From contig JBCCHF010000023.1 in assembly GCA_039028895.1 (NCBI GenBank), forward strand, positions 36,095 through 100,094: a stretch of DNA of 64,000 nucleotides. Reading direction: 5' to 3'. The notes below the pieces were generated by a model, which was not told the DNA's origin, did not search any database, and saw nothing but the letters and a program-made list of their open reading frames with translations. Each line of letters opens with the position of its first letter. The first letter of the stretch is position 1. The translations under genes were made by a program, and so were the position numbers. Shown one piece after another: positions 25,345 to 34,410 of this stretch. This DNA comes from JAHDCJ01 sp039028895. GTDB lineage: Bacteria > Bacteroidota > Bacteroidia > Chitinophagales > Saprospiraceae.

Positions 25345-27273
25345 TTAGCTATCGGCCAGTCTTCTCATCAATCGACCGGAAATCTTTAGGAAATGGACTT
25401 CGGTGATCATGCCTACCAGTTCCCCGTCTTTAACAACAGGAAGGCACCCAATCTTGTTATCCTGCATCAGATTTTGAGCTTCTGTAATCTTTGTAGATGG
25501 CGATACGGTAATCGGATCCTCTATCATAATATCCTTTACCAGGGTCTTTGGACCGCCGCCAAGATGGTAAGATCCTTTTCGTTGAGCGAAATGCCCTAAA
25601 AGTTGGTGAGAAGTCACCAGCCCGACCAGGGAGCTTGCTTCATCCTCCACGGGTACATACCTAATTTGTTTCCACTCCATCATATCAGCAGCCAGTTCTA
25701 TAATGTCGTCTTTACGAACAGAGGAAATATCTGTTTCCATAAACTCTGACACCACAAGGGAATAAGGCTCATAATCTTTTAGGAATTCCGTACTAGGCAT
25801 TTCCCATTCATGTACCGGGATTTCCTTGACCTGGTTTTCTACAATTGCTGCAGTAATGGCAGTCACCGCCTCATCTCGGCTTGTTTCATCTTTTAGCTTT
25901 GTGAATGCGCGGATCAACCAACGTGCGCCATTCATGTGATTTTTTGCTCTTCCTTCAATGACGCCGAGGTAGCGATCGATATCTTCTTTAGCGACATTCT
26001 GACTTTCCAGTCCTTTCCGCGAAAGCGGGATCAATTCTTGAAGGACAAGGTCTACTGCACTCAGTTTTTTATCATTAACCCATGTAAACTTGGAGTCGAT
26101 GCCTGTACGCGAGGCTTTCATGAAATTATCGCGAGCATCATCAAAGCTCATATGTTTCCTGATATCACCATATTCAATTGCCATGCCTTTCATCAATCCC
26201 AGCCAAAAGGCCGCATTGGCTATCTCATCAAGCACGGTAGGACCAGATGGCAACACCCTGTTTTCAATGCGCAGATGAGGCTTACCACCTCCAATTCCAT
26301 AACAAGGTCGGTTCCAGCGATACACTGTCCCGTTATGCACTTGAAGGGCTTTCAGGTTGGGGATTTCCCCATTTTTAATCTTCTGAAAAGCGTCTTCTTC
26401 AACATCAGAACTTAGCAGCACTCTAAACCTGACAATATCTTCTTTATAAATTTCCAGGATTGAAGATTCCAGCCAACCAGTTCCGAAAGTTACCCTTGGG
26501 CTTCTTTCACGGAGGTGGTCGCTCTTTGTCCTCGTATCTAATGCTTGCTGGAAAAGGGCAATTCGCGTCTCATGCCAGAGTCGTTTGCCAAATAATAATG
26601 GTGAATTCGCTGAAATAGCAATAATCGGACCCGCCAGGGCCTGGGCAATATTGTACATTTGAACAAAATTGGAAGGCTCCACCTGGAGGTGTACCTGAAA
26701 GCTTGTATTACAGGCTTCAAGCAATGGAGAATCGTGATAAACCTGTAGTTCGTCAATGCCCTTTAGCGAAAGCTCGTAGGTCCGGTTGTGTAATTGAGAG
26801 TTGATAGCATTCATCAACGCCTCGTAACGCTTTTTCGGGGTGAGATTATGCATCCCAAGATCGAATTTTCTAAGCGTCGGCATTATTCCGGTAAGGAGAA
26901 TATTGGTATTGTGTTCAGCGGCTTTTTCACGGATAATCGTTAACTCGTTAATGAGTTCTTTTTCCATTTCGCTTAAGCAAGTGCCGGAAAACTCTCTTGG
27001 AGTAAGCGTCGTTTCAAGGTTAAACCTTGCCAATTCGGTTTCTACCCATTTATATTCTTCAAGAGATTCCAGAATTTCCATGGCATTAGTAGCAGGCTTC
27101 CAATTTTTCTGAACGAGACACATTTCCTGTTCGGCTCCTATCCTGCTGATGCCAGATTCTATCCAATCATTTTCTATCATATATTCCAATGCCTGCACAT
27201 CATGCAAGAGGTGTCGCATAAATTCCTGCATTGATTCAACATCCTGAACCTGAGATACTTTTTGTTCACCCAT
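25345..27273 (-). CDS. GCS2-type glutamate-cysteine ligase-like protein with C-terminal CBS pair
   Basis: A 642-residue fusion. Residues about 20-480 follow the carboxylate-amine ligase/GCS2 family (RIGAEQEMCLV, DSPLLEACNTSFQVHLQV, HLRIENRVLPSGPTVLDEI). Residues about 515-635 form two CBS motifs (IRYVPVEDEASSLVGLVT and KIGCLPVVKDGELVGMITE), which usually bind adenosine nucleotides and would let cellular energy state gate the ligase. Similar fusions occur next to aspartoacylase-like genes in Bacteroidota. Whether it makes gamma-glutamylcysteine or another gamma-glutamyl amide is not shown by the sequence. Confidence 0.85.
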   Translation of the reverse strand: MGEQKVSQVQDVESMQEFMRHLLHDVQALEYMIENDWIESGISRIGAEQEMCLVQKNWKPATNAMEILESLEEYKWVETELARFNLETTLTPREFSGTCLSEMEKELINELTIIREKAAEHNTNILLTGIMPTLRKFDLGMHNLTPKKRYEALMNAINSQLHNRTYELSLKGIDELQVYHDSPLLEACNTSFQVHLQVEPSNFVQMYNIAQALAGPIIAISANSPLLFGKRLWHETRIALFQQALDTRTKSDHLRERSPRVTFGTGWLESSILEIYKEDIVRFRVLLSSDVEEDAFQKIKNGEIPNLKALQVHNGTVYRWNRPCYGIGGGKPHLRIENRVLPSGPTVLDEIANAAFWLGLMKGMAIEYGDIRKHMSFDDARDNFMKASRTGIDSKFTWVNDKKLSAVDLVLQELIPLSRKGLESQNVAKEDIDRYLGVIEGRAKNHMNGARWLIRAFTKLKDETSRDEAVTAITAAIVENQVKEIPVHEWEMPSTEFLKDYEPYSLVVSEFMETDISSVRKDDIIELAADMMEWKQIRYVPVEDEASSLVGLVTSHQLLGHFAQRKGSYHLGGGPKTLVKDIMIEDPITVSPSTKITEAQNLMQDNKIGCLPVVKDGELVGMITEVHFLKISGRLMRRLADS

Positions 27274-27420
27274 GAGAGTTATCTTTTTACGGGGTTGTTT
27301 CCGCTAATTTTTGAATTTGACGAATTGGTTATGCTTACCGCAATGAAATCCTCGTGGTAAGGCAGCTTTTGTTGATAAAAATAAGTTTATTTGTTAATTC
27401 ATCAACATGATTATCATTTT

Positions 27421-27936
27421 ATGAGGAGATATCTTTGGATCATTCTTTGCCCTTTGCTTTTTTCTTATTGCAGTACCGAGCCTCTAATTGGGGATTTTGC
27501 GATGGAATATGTGCATGATATTGAAGTCCCTGCCGGGATAGCCCCGATTGGATCCACTTTTATTGTCATTCAGAATATTGATTCCAATGCAGACCTGATT
27601 TTTAATGCCAATGGTGCTTTACCTGGAGAAGTAAATGATATCAGAACCAGTTTTTTAAGCCTTCAGGCCATTAACCCGGCTACAGAAAACTGGGATTTCC
27701 TCAGGGAGATTACGATGTTTATTGAAACTGATGATTTACCAAGATTGGAAGTTGGCTATCGTGACCAGATTTTCAACACGAACAATACGCTCGACATGAT
27801 CCCCTCAATCACCCAGCTTTCTGAGTATCTCAAGTCAGACAGATTTAACTTGATTATTGAGTTTGAACCTAATCAGACTACCCAAAGTTTTATTACCACA
27901 CGTGTCAGAGTCCAATTCCAGGCTTTCGTCGATTAG
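27421..27936 (+). CDS. Exported protein, probable lipoprotein, unknown function
   Basis: A 171-residue protein. I choose the ATG at 27421 because it directly starts a short signal peptide (MRRYLWIILCPLLFSYC); an ATG-containing extension of ten residues upstream would spoil it. Cys17 could be lipidated although Tyr at -1 is atypical. The rest is beta-rich with no motif I know. It is followed after 17 bases by an alpha/beta hydrolase gene, so the two may be co-transcribed. Confidence 0.65.
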   Translation: MRRYLWIILCPLLFSYCSTEPLIGDFAMEYVHDIEVPAGIAPIGSTFIVIQNIDSNADLIFNANGALPGEVNDIRTSFLSLQAINPATENWDFLREITMFIETDDLPRLEVGYRDQIFNTNNTLDMIPSITQLSEYLKSDRFNLIIEFEPNQTTQSFITTRVRVQFQAFVD

Positions 27937-27953
27937 TCAATTTCAAAAAAATC

Positions 27954-28718
27954 ATGGAATTAAATTATAAGGTATTCGGGCAAGGCCCTCCAGTGATTAT
28001 TTTGCACGGCTTGTTGGGGATGTTAGATAACTGGCAGTCTATTGCGCGAAAGCTGGCTGATGATTTTACGGTTTTCATCGTCGACCAACGCAACCACGGA
28101 AAATCACCACACACCACAGAATTATCGTATGAGCTAATGGCAGAGGATCTCAGGGTTTTCATGGAGGAACACTGGATCTATGGTGCTCATATCATAGGAC
28201 ATTCGATGGGCGGAAAAACCGCGATGTATTTCACAATCGCCAATCCGGATATGGTTGAAAAGCTGATCGTCGTTGATATCAACATCACACAAAGCAAACC
28301 CGGTCACCAGGATATATTTGATGCACTGTTCTCCATTAATCCACCCGCTCTTTCGTCCAGAAAAGAGGCTGACAGTCAGTTGGAAACCCTCATCCCAGAT
28401 TTTGGTGTAAGACAGTTTTTGCTTAAAAATATTGGCCGCGATTCTGAAGGGCAATTGACCTGGAAGATGAATCTTCAAGGCATTTACGACAATTACGTTA
28501 ACATCCTGGCGGCAGTTCCATCCGATGAGCCTTTTGATGGTGAAACTTTGTTCATAAGAGGAGGTCGGTCTGATTACCTTTCGGAAAATGATATTGAAGG
28601 TATTCAAACAATTTTCACAAATGCTAAAATGGAAACTATTGAGGAAGCCGGTCATTGGGTTCACGCTGAGCAGCCTGTACAATTTTTAGAATCTGTTCAA
28701 AATTTTTTAATGGTATGA
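27954..28718 (+). CDS. Alpha/beta hydrolase, YbfF-type esterase
   Basis: A 254-residue alpha/beta hydrolase with oxyanion loop LHGLLGMLDNW (residues 18-28), nucleophile elbow GHSMGGKTAMYF, an acidic residue in the GGRSDY segment and the catalytic His in EEAGHWVHAEQP. The DNWQ and QRNHGKS motifs place it near YbfF and ABHD11-type esterases, which act on acyl-CoA or acyl esters. No signal peptide, so it is cytoplasmic. Its stop overlaps the next gene's start by 4 bases. Confidence 0.87.
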   Translation: MELNYKVFGQGPPVIILHGLLGMLDNWQSIARKLADDFTVFIVDQRNHGKSPHTTELSYELMAEDLRVFMEEHWIYGAHIIGHSMGGKTAMYFTIANPDMVEKLIVVDINITQSKPGHQDIFDALFSINPPALSSRKEADSQLETLIPDFGVRQFLLKNIGRDSEGQLTWKMNLQGIYDNYVNILAAVPSDEPFDGETLFIRGGRSDYLSENDIEGIQTIFTNAKMETIEEAGHWVHAEQPVQFLESVQNFLMV

Positions 28719-29245
28719 TATCCAGATTTCTTTTACTGATGGTTGCGGGTTTATTTCTGTTTACTCATGTATCGGAAGGTCAAAAAATTCTTCAAGTTGA
28801 GCGTTCAGGACGCAAGAAAGTGCAAAAATATTACATCGGTGATATCCTCAATTTTAAATTAAAAGGGGAAAAGACCGATTACTCGCTCCCGATACGAGAT
28901 ATGGATGATCGCACCGGCCTGTTGACTTTTGATAATGGGATTTTTCACATCAGTGAAATTGGAGAAATTATTGTTACCAAAAACCAGCGTGCAGCCCGGG
29001 CATGGAATATTACCTTTGTCAACTTCGGCTTAAGCTGGGCTCTTTTTACGGCCATTGATGTCGCAGTAGGCGGCACTTTCCATTGGGGAGCAGTTGTGGT
29101 GGTTGGCAGCGCTATCCTGGTCGGCTACCTCATTAAATGGCTTTTCTCAAAACGAAAATTAAAACTTGGAAAGAAACGAAGGCTCAGGATTCTCAATCTG
29201 AATATATCTCCTTCTGATTTTTTAAATCCTGTTGGGGGGGTTTAG
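28715..29245 (+). CDS. Exported membrane protein of unknown function
   Basis: A 176-residue protein with an N-terminal signal (MISRFLLLMVAGLFLFTHVSEG, cleaved near 22), a beta-rich stretch of about 75 residues (YYIGDILNFKLKGEKTDYS), two membrane helices (about 100-118 and 124-146) and a very basic tail (KRKLKLGKKRRLRI). Such proteins are common in Bacteroidota and uncharacterised. It overlaps the esterase gene by 4 bases and so is probably made with it. Confidence 0.7.
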   Translation: MISRFLLLMVAGLFLFTHVSEGQKILQVERSGRKKVQKYYIGDILNFKLKGEKTDYSLPIRDMDDRTGLLTFDNGIFHISEIGEIIVTKNQRAARAWNITFVNFGLSWALFTAIDVAVGGTFHWGAVVVVGSAILVGYLIKWLFSKRKLKLGKKRRLRILNLNISPSDFLNPVGGV

Positions 29246-29368
29246 GCAGTTGGCGTTCAAGGAAATTGATATTTTGAAGCATTCAAAATTTTCTATCTAA
29301 TATCCTTCAACAAGTTTAACCCTGCGCACCACATGCAGCAATCAGCCGACTGCCAACTGCAGATTGCT
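29246..29368. repeat. Intergenic inverted repeats between convergent genes
   Basis: GCAGTTGGC at 29246-29254 is the reverse complement of GCCAACTGC at 29352-29360, and AGCAATC at 29337-29343 pairs with GATTGCT at 29362-29368. The CTGCCAACTGC and CGACTGCC words look like fragments of short dispersed intergenic repeats seen in some Cytophagales. There is no T-run, so terminator function is doubtful. Confidence 0.35.
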
Positions 29369-29373
29369 AATTA

Positions 29374-29796
29374 TCAACGACCTCCCTCAAAATATCTGAT
29401 CGCCAGTCGGTACCCGTCTAATCCCAGACCGACGATTGATCCTTTACAGACGCCAGCCAGCATCGATTGGTGACGAAACGGTTCTCTGGCGTGAATATTT
29501 GAAATATGAACCTCGACAACTGGTGCTTTAATTAACGCAATTGCATCTCTAATCGCGACTGAGGTGTGGGTATAACCTGCTGCATTGAGAATGATACCAT
29601 CATAATCAAAACCGGTTTCCTGGAGTTTGGTTATGATATCCCCTTCGAAGTTGGTTTGGTAATAGTGAAGGTCAACATCAGGAAATTCGTCAACGAGTTG
29701 TTCGAAGAAATTGCTGAAGGACTGATTGCCATAGATTTCCGGTTCACGGATACCGAGTAAATTCAGGTTGGGGCCATTGATTACCATGATCTTCAT
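29374..29796 (-). CDS. aroQ: Type II 3-dehydroquinate dehydratase
   Basis: A 140-residue protein, normal for type II dehydroquinases. It has the opening INGPNLNLLGIREPEIYG (catalytic Tyr22 and the adjacent Arg17), NAAGYTHTSVAIRDAI for substrate binding and VEVHISNIHAREPFRH with the catalytic His. It catalyses the third step of the shikimate pathway. It is divergent from xerD with 43 bases between starts, an arrangement seen in many Bacteroidota. Confidence 0.95.
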   Translation of the reverse strand: MKIMVINGPNLNLLGIREPEIYGNQSFSNFFEQLVDEFPDVDLHYYQTNFEGDIITKLQETGFDYDGIILNAAGYTHTSVAIRDAIALIKAPVVEVHISNIHAREPFRHQSMLAGVCKGSIVGLGLDGYRLAIRYFEGGR

Positions 29797-29839
29797 GTAG
29801 CAAATTTAAGAGTTTGTTCGGATTTCCTAACTTAGTTGT

Positions 29840-30757
29840 ATGAATTGGGAGATCCTGATAAAAGGTTTTGCAGCATATTTAATGCTTGAGCGTTCGCTTT
29901 CTGCGAATTCCATCGAGGCCTATATCCGGGATGTCGGAAAATTTGAAGATTACTATCACCTCAGAGGATTTGGATTAAAACCGAAAGAAATAGAGCTACA
30001 TCATGTCCAGGGATTTATCCACTGGATCAACGAACTCGGCCTTGAGGCAACTTCACAAGCCAGGATTATCTCAGGACTAAAAGCCTTTTTCAAATACCTG
30101 TTGATTGAGGATATCATTGATGAGGATCCATCTGAACTCCTTGAAGGGCCTAAGCTAGACCGGAAAATACCTTCTGTGCTGACCTACGAGGAAATTTCGG
30201 CTTTGATGGGCGCTTTACAGTTTGAAAGAAATGATATGCTGAGAATTCGTAATCTGGCCATTCTGGAGACGCTTTATGCGTGCGGACTAAGAGTTAGCGA
30301 ATTGGTCAACCTTAAGCTCAGTAACCTGTTTCTCGATGTTGGATTTATTAAGATTATTGGAAAAGGCGATAAAGAACGATTGGTACCCATCGGGCAAAGT
30401 GCACGTGAAGCGATCAAGGATTATCTCTATCAGCCTAACGGTCGGTGGACAGTCAAGGCCCAGGTTGGTCATGAGGACTTTCTATTTCTCAACCGGAGAG
30501 GGAAACAGCTAACTCGTGTGATGATCTTTACAATTATCAAAAGACTCGCAGGCATGGCTGGTATCAAAAAGAAGGTAAGCCCGCATACTTTCAGACATTC
30601 TTTCGCAACGCATCTTATTGAAGGTGGAGCAGACCTAAAAGCTATACAGGATATGCTGGGTCATGAATCGATAACCACTACTGAGATCTATACCCACCTG
30701 GACACAGATTTCCTTCGTGACACCATCCTCAACTTTCACCCAAGTAATAAAAAGTAA
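29840..30757 (+). CDS. xerD: Tyrosine site-specific recombinase XerD
   Basis: A 305-residue recombinase with an N-terminal SAM-like core-binding domain (about 1-90) and a catalytic domain carrying Arg151, Lys175, His249, Arg252, His275 and Tyr284. With XerC it resolves chromosome dimers at dif. Length, the lack of nearby mobile-element genes and the aroQ neighbour argue for the housekeeping protein rather than an integrase. Confidence 0.93.
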   Translation: MNWEILIKGFAAYLMLERSLSANSIEAYIRDVGKFEDYYHLRGFGLKPKEIELHHVQGFIHWINELGLEATSQARIISGLKAFFKYLLIEDIIDEDPSELLEGPKLDRKIPSVLTYEEISALMGALQFERNDMLRIRNLAILETLYACGLRVSELVNLKLSNLFLDVGFIKIIGKGDKERLVPIGQSAREAIKDYLYQPNGRWTVKAQVGHEDFLFLNRRGKQLTRVMIFTIIKRLAGMAGIKKKVSPHTFRHSFATHLIEGGADLKAIQDMLGHESITTTEIYTHLDTDFLRDTILNFHPSNKK

Positions 30758-30819
30758 GCGCTTGGTCACATTTTATCCTTAGGCGAATTGTTGACAAACT
30801 CCGGACAAGTTCAAAAAAG

Positions 30820-33456
30820 TTACTGACCCAGCAAATGGTATTTCAGCCTTTCTTTGGAAATAGCTGATGCTTCCATGACGTTCAATGGGATGACAAGCCT
30901 TTTAGAATTTTGCTGATTGGTTGTGTTCCTCATGGATCCCTTGGTTGTCAAACCGATGTCTCCATCTTCAAGTAGGACCAAAATGGTATTATCTGAACGT
31001 GTATCAATCTGGATTTCAGAACCGGGAAAGACCATAAATACATCATTGGTTTGATCAAAAATCAGGGTTTTTAACGGATAAACCGGATCACCATTCGAAT
31101 TGGTAAAAACAATCACCTTCTCTTCTCCAATGACTTGACGATAACGTCCAATCCAGTAATCGCCTGGAGCATGGAGTGTAACTCTGCGTTGGAATTGGCC
31201 AGCATGGTCAAGGTTCGAGCCAACCGAAGGTGAGACCAGAGAAGCCAGTCCTTCCATGCCTTTGCGAAAGTCTTCAACTGCTGTTTGATGAATGGTTAGC
31301 TGCCTGGTGTACTGATCATCGATTCTTGTCCATTCCTTGGTTCTTTCAAAATAACTTTCCGCATATTGATTAGAAAAATCTCCTAACACATCATCCATAG
31401 AAGCAGCATCTGGCACCGGGAGTTCATCACCAACAAATAATGGCAAAACCGGAATCTCAAATTCCCCGGAAGGGGTCTCAAAATAAATTATGAATGCCTT
31501 ATTTTCTTTATTGGGAACAATTATGAAATCTGTTGCAAAACCTTCCTTACGAATATTAATCGATTCAATAACCTTCATGCCTTGGGCAGGTGAACCGCCA
31601 GTGAAACGCCACCTGACATTTTCTAGCAAAGGTAGTTCGGTAAACTGCTTAACAGGCATTTCTCCATGAGAGGAAGGAAGAGCATTGGTCTTTTCTATAC
31701 TAAAAACAAGGTTACTTCTTTTTTCAATAATGTTAACACCAATTTTTTCCTGTAATGGTGCCTTCGGAGGATCCGGAATATTTGGTATTTCAAAAGAAGT
31801 GGCGGAAACCGACTCAGTTGCTTCCAGTTCCTGTTCGCCATTTAGCAATAGTTCATCTCGGCCCACTTTTTCCCAGGCTACATCATTTTTTAGAAAAAGA
31901 TCTAAATGAAAATGGCTGTGCTGACTTGGCCAATCGAGTGTAAGACTGGTTTCCTCATTACCTGGGCTTGACTTCCAGTTAATGGAAAAACAGGCAGCCA
32001 TTTGCTTAACTGAAGGTTGATCCAATAAGATATCTTCTCTGAAAAAACCATGCAAAAAAGCACTAAGCGGATCAGAAAATGATTGGATTTTCAGCGTTTC
32101 CAAGGCCGAATTTTCACTTTGATTATCATCAATCCTGAGTTTTACCCCTGATGTGAATCTGTGTTCTCCTTTTAGTTCATGGGCTTCAACTTTTTCCCAG
32201 GGCATCTCCAAAATGGGAATATCAATAGCTGAAAGTTGGGCCGCTTCTCCTGCCTGATCAAATTCGATACTGCATGCAGGCAGAACAGTGGCCAACAATT
32301 CTTTTAGCCCCCTATCCAGCAAATTGCCAGTAAGGTCTAATTGTTCGATATTATCCAGTAAGTGAAGGTTTGTAGGTAACGACGTAAATGCCGAATTGGT
32401 AAAACTTAGTGATTTCAATTTTCGCATCAACCCAACCTGAGCAATTACCGACTCAAGGTCAAGAGATAAGGTCTTTGTAAACTTTAATGATTCAATTTTC
32501 CGACAACGGTGGAGGTCAAAAGGCATTGACTCCAGTTTTGCTCCTGAAATCGTCAATGCTTTTAAACGTCTAATATTAGATAGTCCGGGAGGGATTCTAT
32601 TGCGGTTATGGTCTGATATGACCAGTTCTTCAAGTTTTTTTAGGATGCTTAGCTGCAGAAAAGTCCTGGTCAGGTTAAGCCTGGAACACCCCTCCAGATT
32701 TATTGTTTTCAGATCTTTCAGGTAAGTAATTTCATCCGGCAAAACCTGGAAGGTCCCATTTCCAAGATCAAGTTTTATGAGGTTGGCTAATTGACCAATT
32801 AGTCCAGATAAACTCCCGGCGCCCCGAATACTCAAATTTGTAAGCACTGGTAATTCACTTAGCCTGGTCATGTTTTCACTGGATAAAAGGCCAGGGTTAA
32901 ATGACATATCCAGCTGTTGAATTCCCTTTGGTAAATATTCTACAGATTTTAGGGCATTATCCGAGAGATTTAATGATTGAAGCCCTTTCAGCTTCTGGAA
33001 TGTTTCTGGTAGCGAAAACAAGTTATTACCTGTCAAGTCAAGGCTTACCAAATTCTCCAAATCTCCGATTTGAGCGTCTAAAATCCGGAGGTTGCATCGG
33101 GCAATGCTAAGATGTTGGAGTGTTGGGAGTTTCTTAAGTTGTTCAATTAATAGGATAACCTTAAATGAAGGATTGTCGTCAAGGATTAGTTTTTCAAGGC
33201 TGGGTAAAGCTAAAAGAGCGGCAGGTAAATGGTCGAAATTATTTCCGGAAAGATCTACCGTTGACAGGTTTTTAAAATTTTGGATTTCAGAAGACAACTC
33301 TTCCAACCCCATGTATGAAAGGTCGAGATAAGTAACAGACTGCGGGTCAGATTGACCTTGTTCTAAGGCATATATCTTCCATGATTTCTGCCCATGGGCT
33401 ACAGAAAAAGAGAGTAAAACCAAAGTTAGGAAAACATAAAACCTCTGCACAGCCAT
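30820..33456 (-). CDS. Exported leucine-rich-repeat protein
   Basis: An 878-residue protein with a signal peptide (cleaved near residue 22), about fifteen LRRs of roughly 23 residues between about 35 and 395 (for example LVSLDLTGNNLFSLPETFQ and LQSLNLSDNALKSVEYLP), and a C-terminal half of about 480 residues with no recognised domain but a beta-rich, acidic composition. LRRs of this type bind proteins. The C-terminal part may be a surface or periplasmic adaptor. No sorting (type IX) domain is obvious. It stands alone between xerD (convergent) and an unknown gene (divergent). Confidence 0.82.
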   Translation of the reverse strand: MAVQRFYVFLTLVLLSFSVAHGQKSWKIYALEQGQSDPQSVTYLDLSYMGLEELSSEIQNFKNLSTVDLSGNNFDHLPAALLALPSLEKLILDDNPSFKVILLIEQLKKLPTLQHLSIARCNLRILDAQIGDLENLVSLDLTGNNLFSLPETFQKLKGLQSLNLSDNALKSVEYLPKGIQQLDMSFNPGLLSSENMTRLSELPVLTNLSIRGAGSLSGLIGQLANLIKLDLGNGTFQVLPDEITYLKDLKTINLEGCSRLNLTRTFLQLSILKKLEELVISDHNRNRIPPGLSNIRRLKALTISGAKLESMPFDLHRCRKIESLKFTKTLSLDLESVIAQVGLMRKLKSLSFTNSAFTSLPTNLHLLDNIEQLDLTGNLLDRGLKELLATVLPACSIEFDQAGEAAQLSAIDIPILEMPWEKVEAHELKGEHRFTSGVKLRIDDNQSENSALETLKIQSFSDPLSAFLHGFFREDILLDQPSVKQMAACFSINWKSSPGNEETSLTLDWPSQHSHFHLDLFLKNDVAWEKVGRDELLLNGEQELEATESVSATSFEIPNIPDPPKAPLQEKIGVNIIEKRSNLVFSIEKTNALPSSHGEMPVKQFTELPLLENVRWRFTGGSPAQGMKVIESINIRKEGFATDFIIVPNKENKAFIIYFETPSGEFEIPVLPLFVGDELPVPDAASMDDVLGDFSNQYAESYFERTKEWTRIDDQYTRQLTIHQTAVEDFRKGMEGLASLVSPSVGSNLDHAGQFQRRVTLHAPGDYWIGRYRQVIGEEKVIVFTNSNGDPVYPLKTLIFDQTNDVFMVFPGSEIQIDTRSDNTILVLLEDGDIGLTTKGSMRNTTNQQNSKRLVIPLNVMEASAISKERLKYHLLGQ

Positions 33457-33587
33457 AAAGATACAGCATTAAGTAGGATGAAATATGCGCCTATTCCATT
33501 AAAAAATGACATTCGCTTTAAAATTTCGGCAGCATGATATTAAGTTATCTTTTATTTTTGTTTTCACACATTTCGAATAACCTGTTT

Positions 33588-34079
33588 ATGCAAATCGTTT
33601 TCACAAAAGGGAAAGGCGTTCCAGATACAATGTCCTTTTCAAGGCAAGATGGGTCGATATCCTTGTCTCCATTGAACAGGGGAATGATAGAGCATGATAT
33701 TATGCACTATGCTGTGGAAACGGTATTAAATTTCAACGAAGGCTTCTATGGGTTACTCGCCAAGGGCTATACACTTGAAGATTTTGCGCCTCCAACTTCA
33801 AAAGCTGCAGAACTTTCCCGATCATTGAAGCTTACGCAACAGGTTTTTCAGTCTGAATACATTGTTGGGTTACTCCAAATGGAACAGGTAGACAACAAGA
33901 CTTACGATAATTTTATCGACATTTTAGCAGAAATATGTTCTGGTAGGAAAACTAAATTACCAGAAACCCTAAACAATGAGACGCTGGCTGCCATTCGCGA
34001 AAAAGCAAATGCCTTATTAGACCAATGGAGATCTATTCAGCCCTCCGAAAAACTTGAGGTCAATTTCCCTTTAACTTAA
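33588..34079 (+). CDS. Conserved-looking hypothetical protein
   Basis: A 163-residue protein starting at the ATG at 33588 (MQIVFTKGKGVPDTMSF). A longer reading from 33534 would add a hydrophobic stretch that does not resemble a usable signal, so I prefer the shorter form. The sequence is mixed alpha/beta with GMIEHDIMHYAVETVLNFNEGFYGLLAKG as the most distinctive part. I do not recognise the family. It ends about 100 bases before the tRNA gene. Confidence 0.6.
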   Translation: MQIVFTKGKGVPDTMSFSRQDGSISLSPLNRGMIEHDIMHYAVETVLNFNEGFYGLLAKGYTLEDFAPPTSKAAELSRSLKLTQQVFQSEYIVGLLQMEQVDNKTYDNFIDILAEICSGRKTKLPETLNNETLAAIREKANALLDQWRSIQPSEKLEVNFPLT

Positions 34080-34138
34080 GTAGGGAACCTATCTTAAAAA
34101 AAAGGGTTTATTATTAGTAGCAGAAATTCAAAAAACGC

Positions 34139-34146
34139 TATATTTG
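34139..34146 (+). promoter_or_regulatory. -7 box of the tRNA-Met promoter
   Basis: TATATTTG matches the Bacteroidota -7 consensus TAnnTTTG exactly and lies 35 bases before the first tRNA base. A clear TTG -33 element at the usual distance is not seen. Confidence 0.45.
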
Positions 34147-34181
34147 CGTCCGCTTGAAGAAAGATTCATGTATATATAAAT

Positions 34182-34255
34182 GGCGTGGTAGCTCAGCTGG
34201 TTAGAGCGCAGGATTCATAATCCTGAGGTCGGCAGTTCAAGCCTGCCTCACGCTA
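34182..34255 (+). tRNA. tRNA-Met (anticodon CAT)
   Basis: A 74-base cloverleaf: acceptor GGCGTGG pairs with TCACGCT using two G-U pairs at its ends, the D arm contains AGCTCAGCTGGTTAGAGC, the anticodon stem is CAGGA/TCCTG around loop TTCATAA (anticodon CAT), and the T arm is GGCAG TTCAAGC CTGCC. CCA is not encoded. Elongator Met is the most likely identity; a lysidine-modified tRNA-Ile also has CAT but usually a different acceptor stem. Confidence 0.9.
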
Positions 34256-34261
34256 CGAAGA

Positions 34262-34297
34262 AAACCTTTCACCTTTATTTGGTGGAAGGTTTTTTGC
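34262..34297 (+). terminator. Rho-independent terminator after tRNA-Met
   Basis: AAAACCTTTCACC, a short loop, then GGTGGAAGGTTTTTT form a 13-pair stem with one G-U pair followed by T residues, a few bases after the tRNA 3' end. Confidence 0.75.
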
Positions 34298-34410
34298 TTT
34301 TCAGAGTTGGCGTGTTCAATCCACCTTCCATTTTGTTCAATCCACTATATTTTAAGCGATCCGTTAGTCGAAATCAATGTTCATTTGCGGTAGATATCAA
34401 ACCAATAAAA

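Noticed and set aside
25936..26415. Rightward 159-codon frame
   Set aside because: Fully antisense to the GCS2-CBS gene, which has clear domains across the same stretch.
28134..28682. Leftward 182-codon frame
   Set aside because: Antisense to the alpha/beta hydrolase with an intact catalytic triad; no support for a second gene.
29840..30757. xerD considered as integrase of a mobile element
   Set aside because: No attachment-site repeats, cargo genes or transposition genes nearby, the tRNA gene is 3.4 kb away, and the aroQ neighbour is the usual housekeeping context.
34279..34410. N-terminal extension of the dehalogenase-like protein
   Set aside because: It begins inside the tRNA terminator hairpin and would hide the lipoprotein signal that starts at 34411.
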